Origin: Planctomycetia bacterium
GTDB lineage: Bacteria; Planctomycetota; Phycisphaerae; Phycisphaerales; SM1A02
Reading direction: 5' to 3'
Assembly (NCBI GenBank): GCA_005787685.1
Contig: SYAC01000004.1
Span: 1 to 64,000 of the forward strand
Length of the DNA stretch: 64,000 nt
Numbering within the stretch: position 1 is the first letter of the stretch; each line of letters opens with the position of its first letter. Shown in pieces: positions 8,431-17,140 of the stretch. The notes below the pieces were generated by a model that ran no database searches, was not told the origin of the DNA, and worked only from the letters and a program-made list of their open reading frames with translations. The position numbers and the translations under genes are program-made.

Positions 8431-9375
8431 ATGAACGCCAAACAAGGGACAACCGAAAAAATTTGGACCACGCGTGAATTGCTGGCGTGGATGACGCCGT
8501 TTTTAATGGGGAAAAAAGTGGATTCGCCGCGCGTGTGCGCGGAAATGTTGCTGGGGCATGTGTTGGGTTGCGATCGCACCCGCTTGTATATGGAATCCGA
8601 TCGCGTGGTGGACGCGGCGCAACTTGCGCGCTTGCGTGACTTGGTGCAACGCGCCGCGCAGCACGAGCCGGTGCAATATTTGGTTGGTGAAACATGGTTC
8701 TACGCCAAGCCCTATTTTGTGGATGGCAGCACGCTGATTCCGCGGCCAAGCACCGAGCGTGTTACGGAATTGGCCGTGTCGTGGGCGCGCCTCACCGGGC
8801 AAGCTTCATTGAGCATGCTGGATCTGTGCACTGGTTCGGGTTGCGTGGCGGTGAGTGTGGTCAGCGCATTGGTCACGCCCAAGCGCAACAACTATGAGCC
8901 GCCGGTCGCGGCAATGGATGTTTCAGCGTTGGCCAGCGACTTGGTTCCAGCCGCGCTTGTGTTGGCCGCGCGCAACGCGGCGCGCCACAATGTGCAAGCG
9001 CGCGTGCAGTTTCTTGCGGGTAATTTATTTGAATCAATTCCCGCGGCCCGCCAAGGCACCTTTGATCTTATTACCGCGAATCCTCCATATATCAGTGATG
9101 CCGAATGGGCGCAGTGCGCGCCCAATGTGCGGCTGCATGAGCCAGCCACAGCTTTGCGTGGCGGCGCCGATGGATTGCGTGTGATCGCGCCACTATTGCG
9201 CAATGTGGCGCAGTGGTTGCGGCCCGGCGGGCGATTCTTGCTCGAAATCGCGGCGTCCCAAGCCGCCGCGGTGGAGCGTTTGACGCGTGAAAATACACAA
9301 CTTGTTTTTCACGCCGTGGAACTCGACGGCGATCATTTGCCGCGCGTGTTGGTGGCGGAGCGCTTGCAATCATGA
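8431..9375 (+). CDS. prmC: Peptide chain release factor N5-glutamine methyltransferase
   Basis: A 314-residue PrmC/HemK-family protein that methylates the GGQ glutamine of release factors RF1 and RF2 using S-adenosylmethionine. It has the N-terminal helical substrate-binding domain (LLGHVLGCDRTRLY, then EPVQYLVGETWFY), the SAM site LDLCTGSGCVAVS and the catalytic NPPY motif at about residue 217. Translation most likely begins at the ATG at 8431, where family members start; the frame is open 34 codons further upstream. Usually prmC neighbours prfA, but here it stands alone, tail to tail with a regulator gene only 8 bases away. Confidence 0.9.
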   Translation: MNAKQGTTEKIWTTRELLAWMTPFLMGKKVDSPRVCAEMLLGHVLGCDRTRLYMESDRVVDAAQLARLRDLVQRAAQHEPVQYLVGETWFYAKPYFVDGSTLIPRPSTERVTELAVSWARLTGQASLSMLDLCTGSGCVAVSVVSALVTPKRNNYEPPVAAMDVSALASDLVPAALVLAARNAARHNVQARVQFLAGNLFESIPAARQGTFDLITANPPYISDAEWAQCAPNVRLHEPATALRGGADGLRVIAPLLRNVAQWLRPGGRFLLEIAASQAAAVERLTRENTQLVFHAVELDGDHLPRVLVAERLQS

Positions 9376-9383
9376 AATCTCAC

Positions 9384-10886
9384 TCATAGACCAGACGGCG
9401 GGGGCGTGACAATGGCCTTGCAGGCTTCGTCAAGAAGTTGCTGCGCCTGAAATGGCTTGAACAAAAAGCAATGCAGACCTTCTTGACTAGAGCGCACAAT
9501 TGAATGATTTGGGTCGTAGCCAAAGCCCGTCATTAAGATCACGGGCGTTTCGGAGTCAATGGCCTTGGTGGCGCGAAAGATTTCGTATCCGTTGCGATCG
9601 GGCAAGCGAACATCGCTGAGCACAAGTTCAAACGGCGCGTTTTTATTTTTAGCGGCTTCCAACGCCAGCAACGCTGGCTCTCCAAGCTCAAACGAAGTCA
9701 CAATGGCGCCTTGCTGGCTTAGGATGGTCACAATCGCCTCGCGAATCTTGGCTTCATCGTCGACCACCAGCACGCGTCGGCCCTCAAGTTTGGGTTTCTG
9801 CGAACCCGCCACGGTGATGCGATCAATGCCAAGCACACCCCTGAAACCTTCCGAGGCATTTTGGAGGCGCTTTTCCAGCGAAGCCACGCAATCCTCCATT
9901 TGCCCCAACGCCAACAAGCCCGCGCTGGTGTTGGACATATTCTCGCGCACAGATTCAAGCGATTCGCGCAGCGTTCGCACGGGAATTGCAATTTCCTCTT
10001 GCACGCTTCCAGTGATGCGTTGATTGGTTGTGTATCGCTCCACGATCAGCATGTCTAAAATATTGAGCGCCATGGCCACATAGCGTCCATACAACTCAAG
10101 CAGAAATTGGTCCTCCTCCTCAAAGGCGCGCGGGTCACCACTTTCCAAATTAATTGTTCCCACCACGCGGTCATGCAGCAACAGCGGAACCGTCAACGAG
10201 CAGCGACAGTTGGGAAGACCCGCTCGGTAGCGCGCATCATTGGCGGGGTCCTTGCACAGATAGCTTTGACCAGTGCTGGCTACATATCCACTGATGCCCG
10301 CGCCATCCATGTCGGCCCGCATTTGCTGACCAATGGGCAGAGGCGCAATGCCGCGGTGCAGCACCAACTCCAACACGCGCGTCTTGCGATCAAGCAGGCG
10401 CACTTGATAATTGGACGCCGCGAATAATTCGCGCAGTGCATGCTCCACGCGGCTTTCCAGCAACTTTAAACGCTCCGCAACATTCAGCGGATTCACAATC
10501 ACCGCGTCCAGGTTCAGCATCAAGTCGCCGGCGTTGTCTACTTGCTCAATGCGGTCAAACAAGCGCTGGCGCGGCGTGACATTCAGCAGCGTGGCCACAA
10601 CATGATCGCTCTGACCCACAACCGGTAATTTGGAAATAGCCACCTCGAATGTTTTGGTGCCGCTGCGAAAACGCCGCAAATGATTTTCGCGCTCAGACTT
10701 GGTTTCGCGCAAGATATCGCGGCAAGTGTCGGCGAAGCGGCGCATGACTTCTGGAGTTTGTCCCGCTAGCCGCCCACTCATCCAAACAATTTCGCCCGCA
10801 GTATCCACCACGCCCACGCCATCCACCAACCCTTCTAGCAAGGTGGCGGCGTCAAAGGTTGCGGATTCGCGGGTCTTTGCGCTCAT
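9384..10886 (-). CDS. PAS-GAF-receiver signalling protein without a kinase or output domain
   Basis: A 500-residue cytoplasmic sensor-regulator. Residues about 14-110 form a PAS-like domain (VDGVGVVDTAGEIVWMSG), about 150-285 a GAF domain (ISGYVASTGQSYLCKDP, then VPLLLHDRVVGTINLES), followed by a helical linker and a C-terminal receiver at about 370-490. The receiver has the acidic pair in VLVVDDE, the phospho-accepting aspartate in LVLSDVRLPD, the switch threonine in LMTGFG and the lysine in FKPF. There is no HisKA/HATPase module and no DNA-binding domain, so it must receive phosphate from a separate kinase and act through protein contacts. No kinase gene lies nearby. Confidence 0.8.
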   Translation of the reverse strand: MSAKTRESATFDAATLLEGLVDGVGVVDTAGEIVWMSGRLAGQTPEVMRRFADTCRDILRETKSERENHLRRFRSGTKTFEVAISKLPVVGQSDHVVATLLNVTPRQRLFDRIEQVDNAGDLMLNLDAVIVNPLNVAERLKLLESRVEHALRELFAASNYQVRLLDRKTRVLELVLHRGIAPLPIGQQMRADMDGAGISGYVASTGQSYLCKDPANDARYRAGLPNCRCSLTVPLLLHDRVVGTINLESGDPRAFEEEDQFLLELYGRYVAMALNILDMLIVERYTTNQRITGSVQEEIAIPVRTLRESLESVRENMSNTSAGLLALGQMEDCVASLEKRLQNASEGFRGVLGIDRITVAGSQKPKLEGRRVLVVDDEAKIREAIVTILSQQGAIVTSFELGEPALLALEAAKNKNAPFELVLSDVRLPDRNGYEIFRATKAIDSETPVILMTGFGYDPNHSIVRSSQEGLHCFLFKPFQAQQLLDEACKAIVTPPPSGL

Positions 10887-10964
10887 GATGTAAGTCTAGG
10901 TTGCGTTCATCCAAACACCAACTCGGACAAGAAGGTTTACACTACTCCTTCAATCGGTTTCATT

Positions 10965-11894
10965 ATGATTGTCGCCCAAGATTTAATAAAAAAATTTGCA
11001 ACGCGCGTCGCCGTAGGCGGCGTCAGCTTTCATGTTCCCGCGGGCTGTATTTGCGGGTTTCTTGGTCCAAATGGTGCTGGCAAGAGCACTTCAATGCGAA
11101 TGCTTGCGGGCGCGTTGGCGCCAGATAGCGGACGCATCTTGATTGATGGCGCCAATGTGTGGACGCAACCGAGTCTGGCGCGCGCGCAGGTGGGGTGGCT
11201 TCCCGAGCGCGCGCCAGTGCAGTTGGACGCCAGTGTTGAGGAATTTATTCAGTGGTCGGCGAGCATGAAGGGCGTTGATGCGCATTGTGTGCGGCAATTC
11301 GCCGCGCACGCCCTGAGTCAGTGCGGCCTGTTGAATGTGCGTACGCGATTGTGCGGCGAGTTGAGCCGTGGTTTTCGCCAGCGTGTGGGCTTGGCCGCCG
11401 CGTTGGCGTCGCGCCCCAAGGTTTTGCTTTTGGATGAGCCCACCGCGGGACTTGATCCCGCGCAGGTTTTATCGTTTCGAGAATTATTGCAGTCGCTCAA
11501 GGGCTCCGTGACCGTGTTGTTGTCCACGCATGTGCTTGCGGAAGTAGAGGCCACATGCGATCGACTGATTGTGCTTGACCGCGGTCGAGTGATTGCAACG
11601 GGTACACCGCACGAGGTGCGTTTGAAATTGGGCGTGGCCGCCAAACTTGAAATGGAGGTCAACGATCCCGCGCGCGCTCAAGTCGCTATTCAGGAGGCGG
11701 GATTAATCGCGCATTCGCAGCGATTGCTCGACGAGCCGTGGCACGCCATAACGGCGACGGGCAATGTCACGCTTGCGGCGCGCAATATTGTGTCGCAGTG
11801 TCTGGCACGCGATGGCGTGGCCGTGCGCCGCATGGATGTGCAGACTGGCGCCCTTGAAGAAGCGTTTCGACAACTCGCATTGGAGGTCTTGTGA
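10965..11894 (+). CDS. ABC transporter ATP-binding protein, GldA-like
   Basis: A 309-residue ATPase subunit of an ABC-2-type exporter. It shows Walker A GPNGAGKST, a C-loop reading ELSRGFRQRVGLA (LSRG rather than LSGG, as often seen in this subfamily), Walker B VLLLDEPTAGLD and the switch histidine in STHVLAE, followed by about 80 residues of C-terminal regulatory domain. It is followed by the permease/GldG-like gene and a DUF4340 gene, the order found in GldA-GldF-GldG-type loci across many phyla. A TACACT hexamer lies 21 bases before the ATG and there is no clear ribosome binding site. The substrate is unknown. Confidence 0.85.
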   Translation: MIVAQDLIKKFATRVAVGGVSFHVPAGCICGFLGPNGAGKSTSMRMLAGALAPDSGRILIDGANVWTQPSLARAQVGWLPERAPVQLDASVEEFIQWSASMKGVDAHCVRQFAAHALSQCGLLNVRTRLCGELSRGFRQRVGLAAALASRPKVLLLDEPTAGLDPAQVLSFRELLQSLKGSVTVLLSTHVLAEVEATCDRLIVLDRGRVIATGTPHEVRLKLGVAAKLEMEVNDPARAQVAIQEAGLIAHSQRLLDEPWHAITATGNVTLAARNIVSQCLARDGVAVRRMDVQTGALEEAFRQLALEVL

Positions 11895-11970
11895 CATTGG
11901 CGCGTACGGCACTATTTTGTTTGCGGCGCTTTAATGTGAACTGGCCCCGGCCCGCGCAAGTGGGGGTGGC

Positions 11971-14658
11971 ATGAGCGGATTTACTGTGGCTTTCCACCGA
12001 GAATTACGCTCGCTTGTGGCCACGCCTTTGGTGTGGGGCGCCGCGGCGGCGGTGTCCATTCCAGCGGGGATTGGATTTGCATTTGGCGGACTGATCGCGG
12101 GATCGGTCGCGGATTTGTCGCGCGCGATTGGAATTTCGTTGTGGTGCGTTGCCGCCGCGGCGTGTGCGTTGGCGGCGCGCAGTATTCCAAGCGAGCGGCG
12201 CGCGGGAACATGGGACTTGACGCTGGCCTCACCCATGAATGTCGCCACGATTGTCCAAGCAAAATGTGCGGCCATTGCCGTGGCAAGCGTGGCGCTGATC
12301 ATTCCCATTCTTTTGCAGGCGATTGTGTTGTCAACCGTCGCCACGCCATCATGGAGCGTCATTGCATGTGGCGCGCTTGGATTGTGGCTCATCATGGTCG
12401 CGGCAACTGGTGTTGGAATGCTCGCGGGAGTGGTGGTGCGTTCAAACGCCGGCGCGATTGTGGCTTCGTTGTCCGCCATCGCGGCGTGGATCGCGCTTTG
12501 CCGCGGCGGGCAATCCGTGAATTGGCCTATGATCGCATCGGCCGCGTTCGCGCTTGATCCACTTCGACGCGCCGAGGATTTCACGCGCGGCACGCTGGAC
12601 CTTGGCAGCGCGGTGGCCTTGATCGCCATGGGCTTTGGCGGCGCGTGGTGTGCCGGCGCGTGGGCGCGCAGCGAGGCGCACACTGGCACAAATCGCAGGG
12701 TATTGCCGCAATTTCTGCTGTGCGCCGGGGTGTGCGCGGCGGTTGTGTCCACGGTGCTTGCCGTGCGCGGAGCGGGTGCCCCAACAGCGCGCGTGGATGC
12801 CGCCAGCTTGTTCAGCGGCTCATTGCAAGCCGCAACCAAAAAAATCATCGCGCAAAGCGCGGGGCCCATGCATGTGACGTTGTTGTCGGCCAAAGGCAAC
12901 GCGGATACCGCGGCCTTACGCAACGCCCGCGCGGTGTTGGCGCGCGCCTCGGATGGCGTGCTTTCGGATGGGAAATTTCTGAATTGCCAAGAATTTGATT
13001 CGCTTGATATTGCGGACGCTGAAGAAAGCGCGGCTCTCTTTGAAAAAATCGAGGCCAGTGAAGGTAAAAATGTGAACGCATGGCGCCAGGCAATCGCCAA
13101 AGGCTTGGAGGCGTTTCGTTCCATCGAAAGTTTCGCCGACGCATCCGTAGCGCAAATTCAAACGCTTGCCAACGCGCTTGCCAAAGATGACGCGGCCCGC
13201 GCCAAGCTTGAGTCTTTCGCTGCGGCTATGAACAAGACCATCTCGCAAGGACAAGTGGTGCGCGAGTCCATTACGCGCATGGCAACACCTACGGCGGAGC
13301 GTCCGCTTGGCAACGCCGAGGGCGCTGGTCGCACATTGGCCACTGAATTGAAGTGGTGGTCATCCACACTGCAAGAAGTCGCGGATATTGCGGGAAATAA
13401 CCTGCAAAATCGAACGCCAGCCATGGCCACTATCGTGCGCCAAACCCAGCGAAATTGCGCGCGCTACGCCGAGCAGGCCAAGACCGCGCAAGATGGTATT
13501 GATCAACTTTCACCGCTGCGGCTTTCTGAAGTCGCGGCGGCAATGCAATATCCACCCACCATGATTGTCAGTGGCACAAATGGTGTCGCGGCAATTCCCG
13601 CCTGGCAAATGCAAGGCAGTGTGGATGCCACTGAACTGGCATTGGCGCAGGCAATCCGCTGCGCCGAGGGCGCGCCACGGATTGCGGTCACTATTGCGCA
13701 CGCGCAATCAACCTCGCCACTTGAAAGCGTTTCGGGTGGGGGCGACTTGTCGCTTATTGTGCAATCCCTTCGTGCCGCGCGCATTGAAGTGGATGAATGG
13801 AATCCCATCAAGGGCACGCGGCCAATCACGCAGGGCGTGAAGCGCGTCTGGATTGTGTTGCCACCACTAGATCGAAGCGCGCAGGAGCCCGATCCAGCCG
13901 AGATTGCGTTGTTGGCTGCGACGCGGCAACTGTTGTCCCAGGGCGAACATGTCTTTGTCACCGCCACGCCCAATCCATTTGCGGCCATGGGAATCAGCGA
14001 TCCTTGGGCGGATATTTTGCAAGTCGCCGGCGTGCGCGCCAAGAGTGGTCAAGTGGTGCTGGATCTTGGCGCCCGATCTGAAAACCTGAAGGAACTCCGC
14101 AGTTTTATCGAGTTTTCAGGCTCGGCCCTAGGGCATGGAGCATCCATGGCAGCCGCCAACGAAAATATTGTGTGGCCCATGCCAATTCCAATTGAAATCA
14201 CCAAGCGCGAATCATGGACCGCGACTGCCATTGAATTGATTCCACCTGGACCACAACGCTGGATTGAAAATGATCCGCGCGTTGTCAGCCGCACCGTGGA
14301 AGCTGCGCCATCTGGAAAAGTTTTCACCCAAGGCCTGCCCGTGTTGGTGGTAGCCGAACGAGATGATGGCATTCGCGTCGCAATCTCCGGCGGGCTTTCT
14401 TGGTTGCTCACCCTGCATAGTGGAATGAGCGAAGGAGATGCGCGGACGCTGCGCTATCCAGGAAATCGCGATCTCGCTATTGGCGTCATTGGTTGGCTTG
14501 CGGGCGGTGAACCCATTTCAACCGTGGCAGATACAGGACGCGTTCCAGAACTCGGCCAGCAAACGCGCATTGTATTCAGCGCGCTCAGTGTGCTGGCTAT
14601 TCCACTCTCCTTGGCGCTCACTGGAAGCATGATTTGGAAATCAAGGAAGCGCCAATGA
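11971..14658 (+). CDS. ABC-2 permease fused to a GldG-like extracytoplasmic domain
   Basis: An 895-residue membrane protein. The first 270 residues contain about six hydrophobic spans like ABC-2/GldF permeases (VWGAAAAVSIPAGIGFAF, ASVALIIPILLQAIV and others). A large soluble region (about 275-860) follows, resembling the GldG/ABC_transp_aux domain (MHVTLLSAKG, later VWIVLPPLDRSAQEPDPAEI), and a single C-terminal span (FSALSVLAIPLSLALTG) closes the protein. GldF and GldG are separate genes in Bacteroidota, so this is a natural fusion. Residues about 300-480 are helical and lack an obvious counterpart in GldG. The gene starts 76 bases after the ATPase gene and overlaps the next gene by 4 bases (ATGA). 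Confidence 0.8.
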   Translation: MSGFTVAFHRELRSLVATPLVWGAAAAVSIPAGIGFAFGGLIAGSVADLSRAIGISLWCVAAAACALAARSIPSERRAGTWDLTLASPMNVATIVQAKCAAIAVASVALIIPILLQAIVLSTVATPSWSVIACGALGLWLIMVAATGVGMLAGVVVRSNAGAIVASLSAIAAWIALCRGGQSVNWPMIASAAFALDPLRRAEDFTRGTLDLGSAVALIAMGFGGAWCAGAWARSEAHTGTNRRVLPQFLLCAGVCAAVVSTVLAVRGAGAPTARVDAASLFSGSLQAATKKIIAQSAGPMHVTLLSAKGNADTAALRNARAVLARASDGVLSDGKFLNCQEFDSLDIADAEESAALFEKIEASEGKNVNAWRQAIAKGLEAFRSIESFADASVAQIQTLANALAKDDAARAKLESFAAAMNKTISQGQVVRESITRMATPTAERPLGNAEGAGRTLATELKWWSSTLQEVADIAGNNLQNRTPAMATIVRQTQRNCARYAEQAKTAQDGIDQLSPLRLSEVAAAMQYPPTMIVSGTNGVAAIPAWQMQGSVDATELALAQAIRCAEGAPRIAVTIAHAQSTSPLESVSGGGDLSLIVQSLRAARIEVDEWNPIKGTRPITQGVKRVWIVLPPLDRSAQEPDPAEIALLAATRQLLSQGEHVFVTATPNPFAAMGISDPWADILQVAGVRAKSGQVVLDLGARSENLKELRSFIEFSGSALGHGASMAAANENIVWPMPIPIEITKRESWTATAIELIPPGPQRWIENDPRVVSRTVEAAPSGKVFTQGLPVLVVAERDDGIRVAISGGLSWLLTLHSGMSEGDARTLRYPGNRDLAIGVIGWLAGGEPISTVADTGRVPELGQQTRIVFSALSVLAIPLSLALTGSMIWKSRKRQ

Positions 14659-16001
14659 AATTCATTCCACAATTTCTCAAGCCGTGGTTGGTGGCGCTGC
14701 TGGCAATCATGCTGGGTTGGCTCTTGCGGTTGAGTGGCGACAACACGAGTCAGTCCAAACTTCTATTTGAAATTCCAGTGGACCAAGTTGCCACCATTGA
14801 GCTTCAAAAACAGGGAAGAACACTGCTCTTTGAACGCATTGGCGATACCTGGCAACAGACGCGGCCCTATGTGCAGTCGGCCAACCCTGTGGCTATCAAC
14901 AATTTGTTGGTGGCTCTGGCGGAGGCGCGGGTGCTGCAAGCTTCGCCGTTGTCTGAATTGCCTACGCGCGCAGGTTTGGACGACACCGCGCCCAGTATCA
15001 AGGTGACTTGGCCACAAGGTGGCGCAACCTTACGCGTTGGAAAAAGTCATCCCGCGGGGTTGGCGTGGCTTGCCGACACGGACAAAAATATCGGGGGCCC
15101 TGGCTCCCAAGAAATGCATCGCTTGCTTGTGGATGGCGATCCAGTGCAGCTTCGAAGTGCTAGACTTTTTGATCGCTCCGGTGCGGAAAGTGATCGCGTG
15201 CTGGTGCAAGCGAACTCGGGCACCGCGCGTTTAGAAATAGTGCTTGAAAAGAAGGACGGGCGCTGGTGTTTGATTGAGCCCGTTGAATCGCGCGCCGACA
15301 ATATCGCGATCGCAGATTTTCTAGAGGCTGTTGCCCGCCTTGAGCATGAGGGCTTTGTCGATGACGCGCCCCAAGACCTTGCGCTCTTTGGTTTGGCGCA
15401 ACCCGCGGCCACGGTTTCAATTCGTTCCTTGGATGTCTCCAAAGGTGTTGTCAGCGAGGAAGTCCTTGAAATTGGCGGCGATTGCGCCGCAGGTCCTGGT
15501 GGACGCTTTGGCAAACGCCGCGATCGACCAGGCGTATTTCAGCTGGAAATGCGCTCGCTTTCCACTTTATTTCCCCCCAGCGCCGCCTTCATTGATGCCA
15601 CCATGTTGGGCGTTGATCCCGTGGAGATCAAATCTATCGCCTTTGAAAATGCAAGTGGTGAACCAATCGCGCAACTGGTTCGCAGCGTCATGCAATGGCA
15701 ACTCACACTTGCCGCACAATCAAGCACTCCCCAGCCTGCCAATATGCAACGCGTTCGCGACTTGTTGCAAACATTGTGCACGGCGCGCGCCACCGATTTA
15801 GCAAAGGAAACTATTGCGCAAAATATGGTGGTCGCCAAATTCGTGGTGACGCTTTCCAGCGGCGCCACTATTCACTTGGTTGTTGGTAAAGATTCACAAG
15901 GACGCTGGCTTGTTGGAGATGGTGGAAACTTGACCCGAGTTTATCCTGCCACGCTTGCGTTTCCAATAGAGCCCGCGCTCTTTGGTTCCTCAAATCGATA
16001 A
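14655..16001 (+). CDS. DUF4340 domain protein, membrane-anchored
   Basis: A 448-residue protein with an N-terminal hydrophobic anchor (WLVALLAIMLGWLLRLSG) and a long extracytoplasmic part with repeated short beta units (VATIELQKQGRTLLFER, LDDTAPSIKVTWP, LGVDPVEIKSIAFENASGE), the pattern of DUF4340 proteins. These are typically encoded last in GldA/GldG-like exporter operons, as here, and probably form the outer part of the complex. The ATG at 14655 was chosen because AAGGA lies just upstream and it overlaps the permease stop (ATGA); an ATG seven codons earlier is in frame. The last 61 bases overlap the convergent ribD gene. Confidence 0.75.
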   Translation: MKFIPQFLKPWLVALLAIMLGWLLRLSGDNTSQSKLLFEIPVDQVATIELQKQGRTLLFERIGDTWQQTRPYVQSANPVAINNLLVALAEARVLQASPLSELPTRAGLDDTAPSIKVTWPQGGATLRVGKSHPAGLAWLADTDKNIGGPGSQEMHRLLVDGDPVQLRSARLFDRSGAESDRVLVQANSGTARLEIVLEKKDGRWCLIEPVESRADNIAIADFLEAVARLEHEGFVDDAPQDLALFGLAQPAATVSIRSLDVSKGVVSEEVLEIGGDCAAGPGGRFGKRRDRPGVFQLEMRSLSTLFPPSAAFIDATMLGVDPVEIKSIAFENASGEPIAQLVRSVMQWQLTLAAQSSTPQPANMQRVRDLLQTLCTARATDLAKETIAQNMVVAKFVVTLSSGATIHLVVGKDSQGRWLVGDGGNLTRVYPATLAFPIEPALFGSSNR

Positions 16002-17122
16002 TGCAGCAGCGCGTCTTGATCGCGTCGACGCACGGAAAGTAATCGCACTGAAATAGAATCCTGAATCGCAAGCGGAGCCAGTCCGCGCGCCGCATGAATA
16101 GCCTCGCGGTCGCCCACCACCTTGGGGCCGACAAACACCCACGCTTCGTCGATCACATTTTCCTTCAAAAGTTCGCCAGTCAAACCGCCGCCGGCCTCCA
16201 CCAGAACCGTGGACACGCCATATTCCTTGCGTAAAGCCGCAAAAAGTCCGCGAAAATCGGAGTGTTGCTTCATGCACCCCACGCCCAAATCGCCTAGCGC
16301 GCGCCGATGCTCCGAGCGTTCTGAAAATGATTTTGCCAGCGTAGCCACAACCGTCTTATGTTGACGGGCGGTTTGTACCAACGCCGCGCTCAGCGGCATC
16401 GTTAACGCGGGATCAATCACCACTCGGATCGCGTCGCGCCGCAGGTGCACGTCGCGCGCGGTGAGTTGTGGATCATCATGCATGATGGTTCCAATTCCGG
16501 TCAAGATGGCGTCCACTCGGCCGCGCTGGCGGTGCACCATACGGCGGCTGCGCTCGCAACTAATCCACTTGGAATCGTAAGCGCGCGTGGCCACGCAGCC
16601 ATCAACTGTTTGCGCCCACTTGGCCATGACCCAGGGCAATCCAGTTTGAACACGTTTCACAAACGGCGCGTTCAATTCGCGCGTTTGCGGGCACTCCAAC
16701 AAATGCGTTTCAATTCCATGGGCGCGCAACTGTTCGGCGCCGCCAGCCGCAAGCGGATTGGGGTCCACGCATCCATACACCACACGGATCACGCCTGCGT
16801 TCTTCAGCGCATCAACGCACGGCGGCGTGCGGCCAACATGCGCGCAAGGTTCAAGCGTCACAATCGCTGTTGCACCACGCGCCTTGGTGCCCGCGCGTTT
16901 CAACGCCTCTACTTCAGCGTGTGCGCCGCCAATCTTTCGGTGATAGCCCCAGCCAACCAGGTTGCGTTTGGCATCCACAATGACGCAACCAACCATGGGA
17001 TTGGGCTCCACATTTCCATGCCCGCGCACCGCCAAGCGCACCGCCATTTTCATGCTTTCAAGCCAAAAATCCGCCCCAATGTGGACATCGGGGCGGATCG
17101 TGGTTGGTGTGCTCTTCGGCAT
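15941..17122 (-). CDS. ribD: Bifunctional riboflavin biosynthesis deaminase/reductase
   Basis: A 393-residue protein that deaminates the pyrimidine intermediate of riboflavin synthesis and then reduces its ribose with NADPH. The deaminase half has the zinc motifs HAEVEAL and PCAHVGRTPPC. The reductase half begins near WVMAKWAQTVDG and contains SRRMVHRQRGRVDAILTGIGT and VLVEAGGGLTGELL. Its C-terminal 20 codons overlap the end of the DUF4340 gene on the other strand. fusA lies 18 bases upstream on the same strand, so the order fusA-ribD suggests read-through. The other rib genes are not in the window. Confidence 0.93.
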   Translation of the reverse strand: MPKSTPTTIRPDVHIGADFWLESMKMAVRLAVRGHGNVEPNPMVGCVIVDAKRNLVGWGYHRKIGGAHAEVEALKRAGTKARGATAIVTLEPCAHVGRTPPCVDALKNAGVIRVVYGCVDPNPLAAGGAEQLRAHGIETHLLECPQTRELNAPFVKRVQTGLPWVMAKWAQTVDGCVATRAYDSKWISCERSRRMVHRQRGRVDAILTGIGTIMHDDPQLTARDVHLRRDAIRVVIDPALTMPLSAALVQTARQHKTVVATLAKSFSERSEHRRALGDLGVGCMKQHSDFRGLFAALRKEYGVSTVLVEAGGGLTGELLKENVIDEAWVFVGPKVVGDREAIHAARGLAPLAIQDSISVRLLSVRRRDQDALLHYRFEEPKSAGSIGNASVAG

Positions 17123-17140
17123 GGCGCCGTCAGCGAAAGG

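Noticed and set aside
11931-13124. Minus-strand open frame of 397 codons
   Set aside because: Antisense to the GldF/GldG-like gene; Ala/Thr-rich shadow with no motifs.
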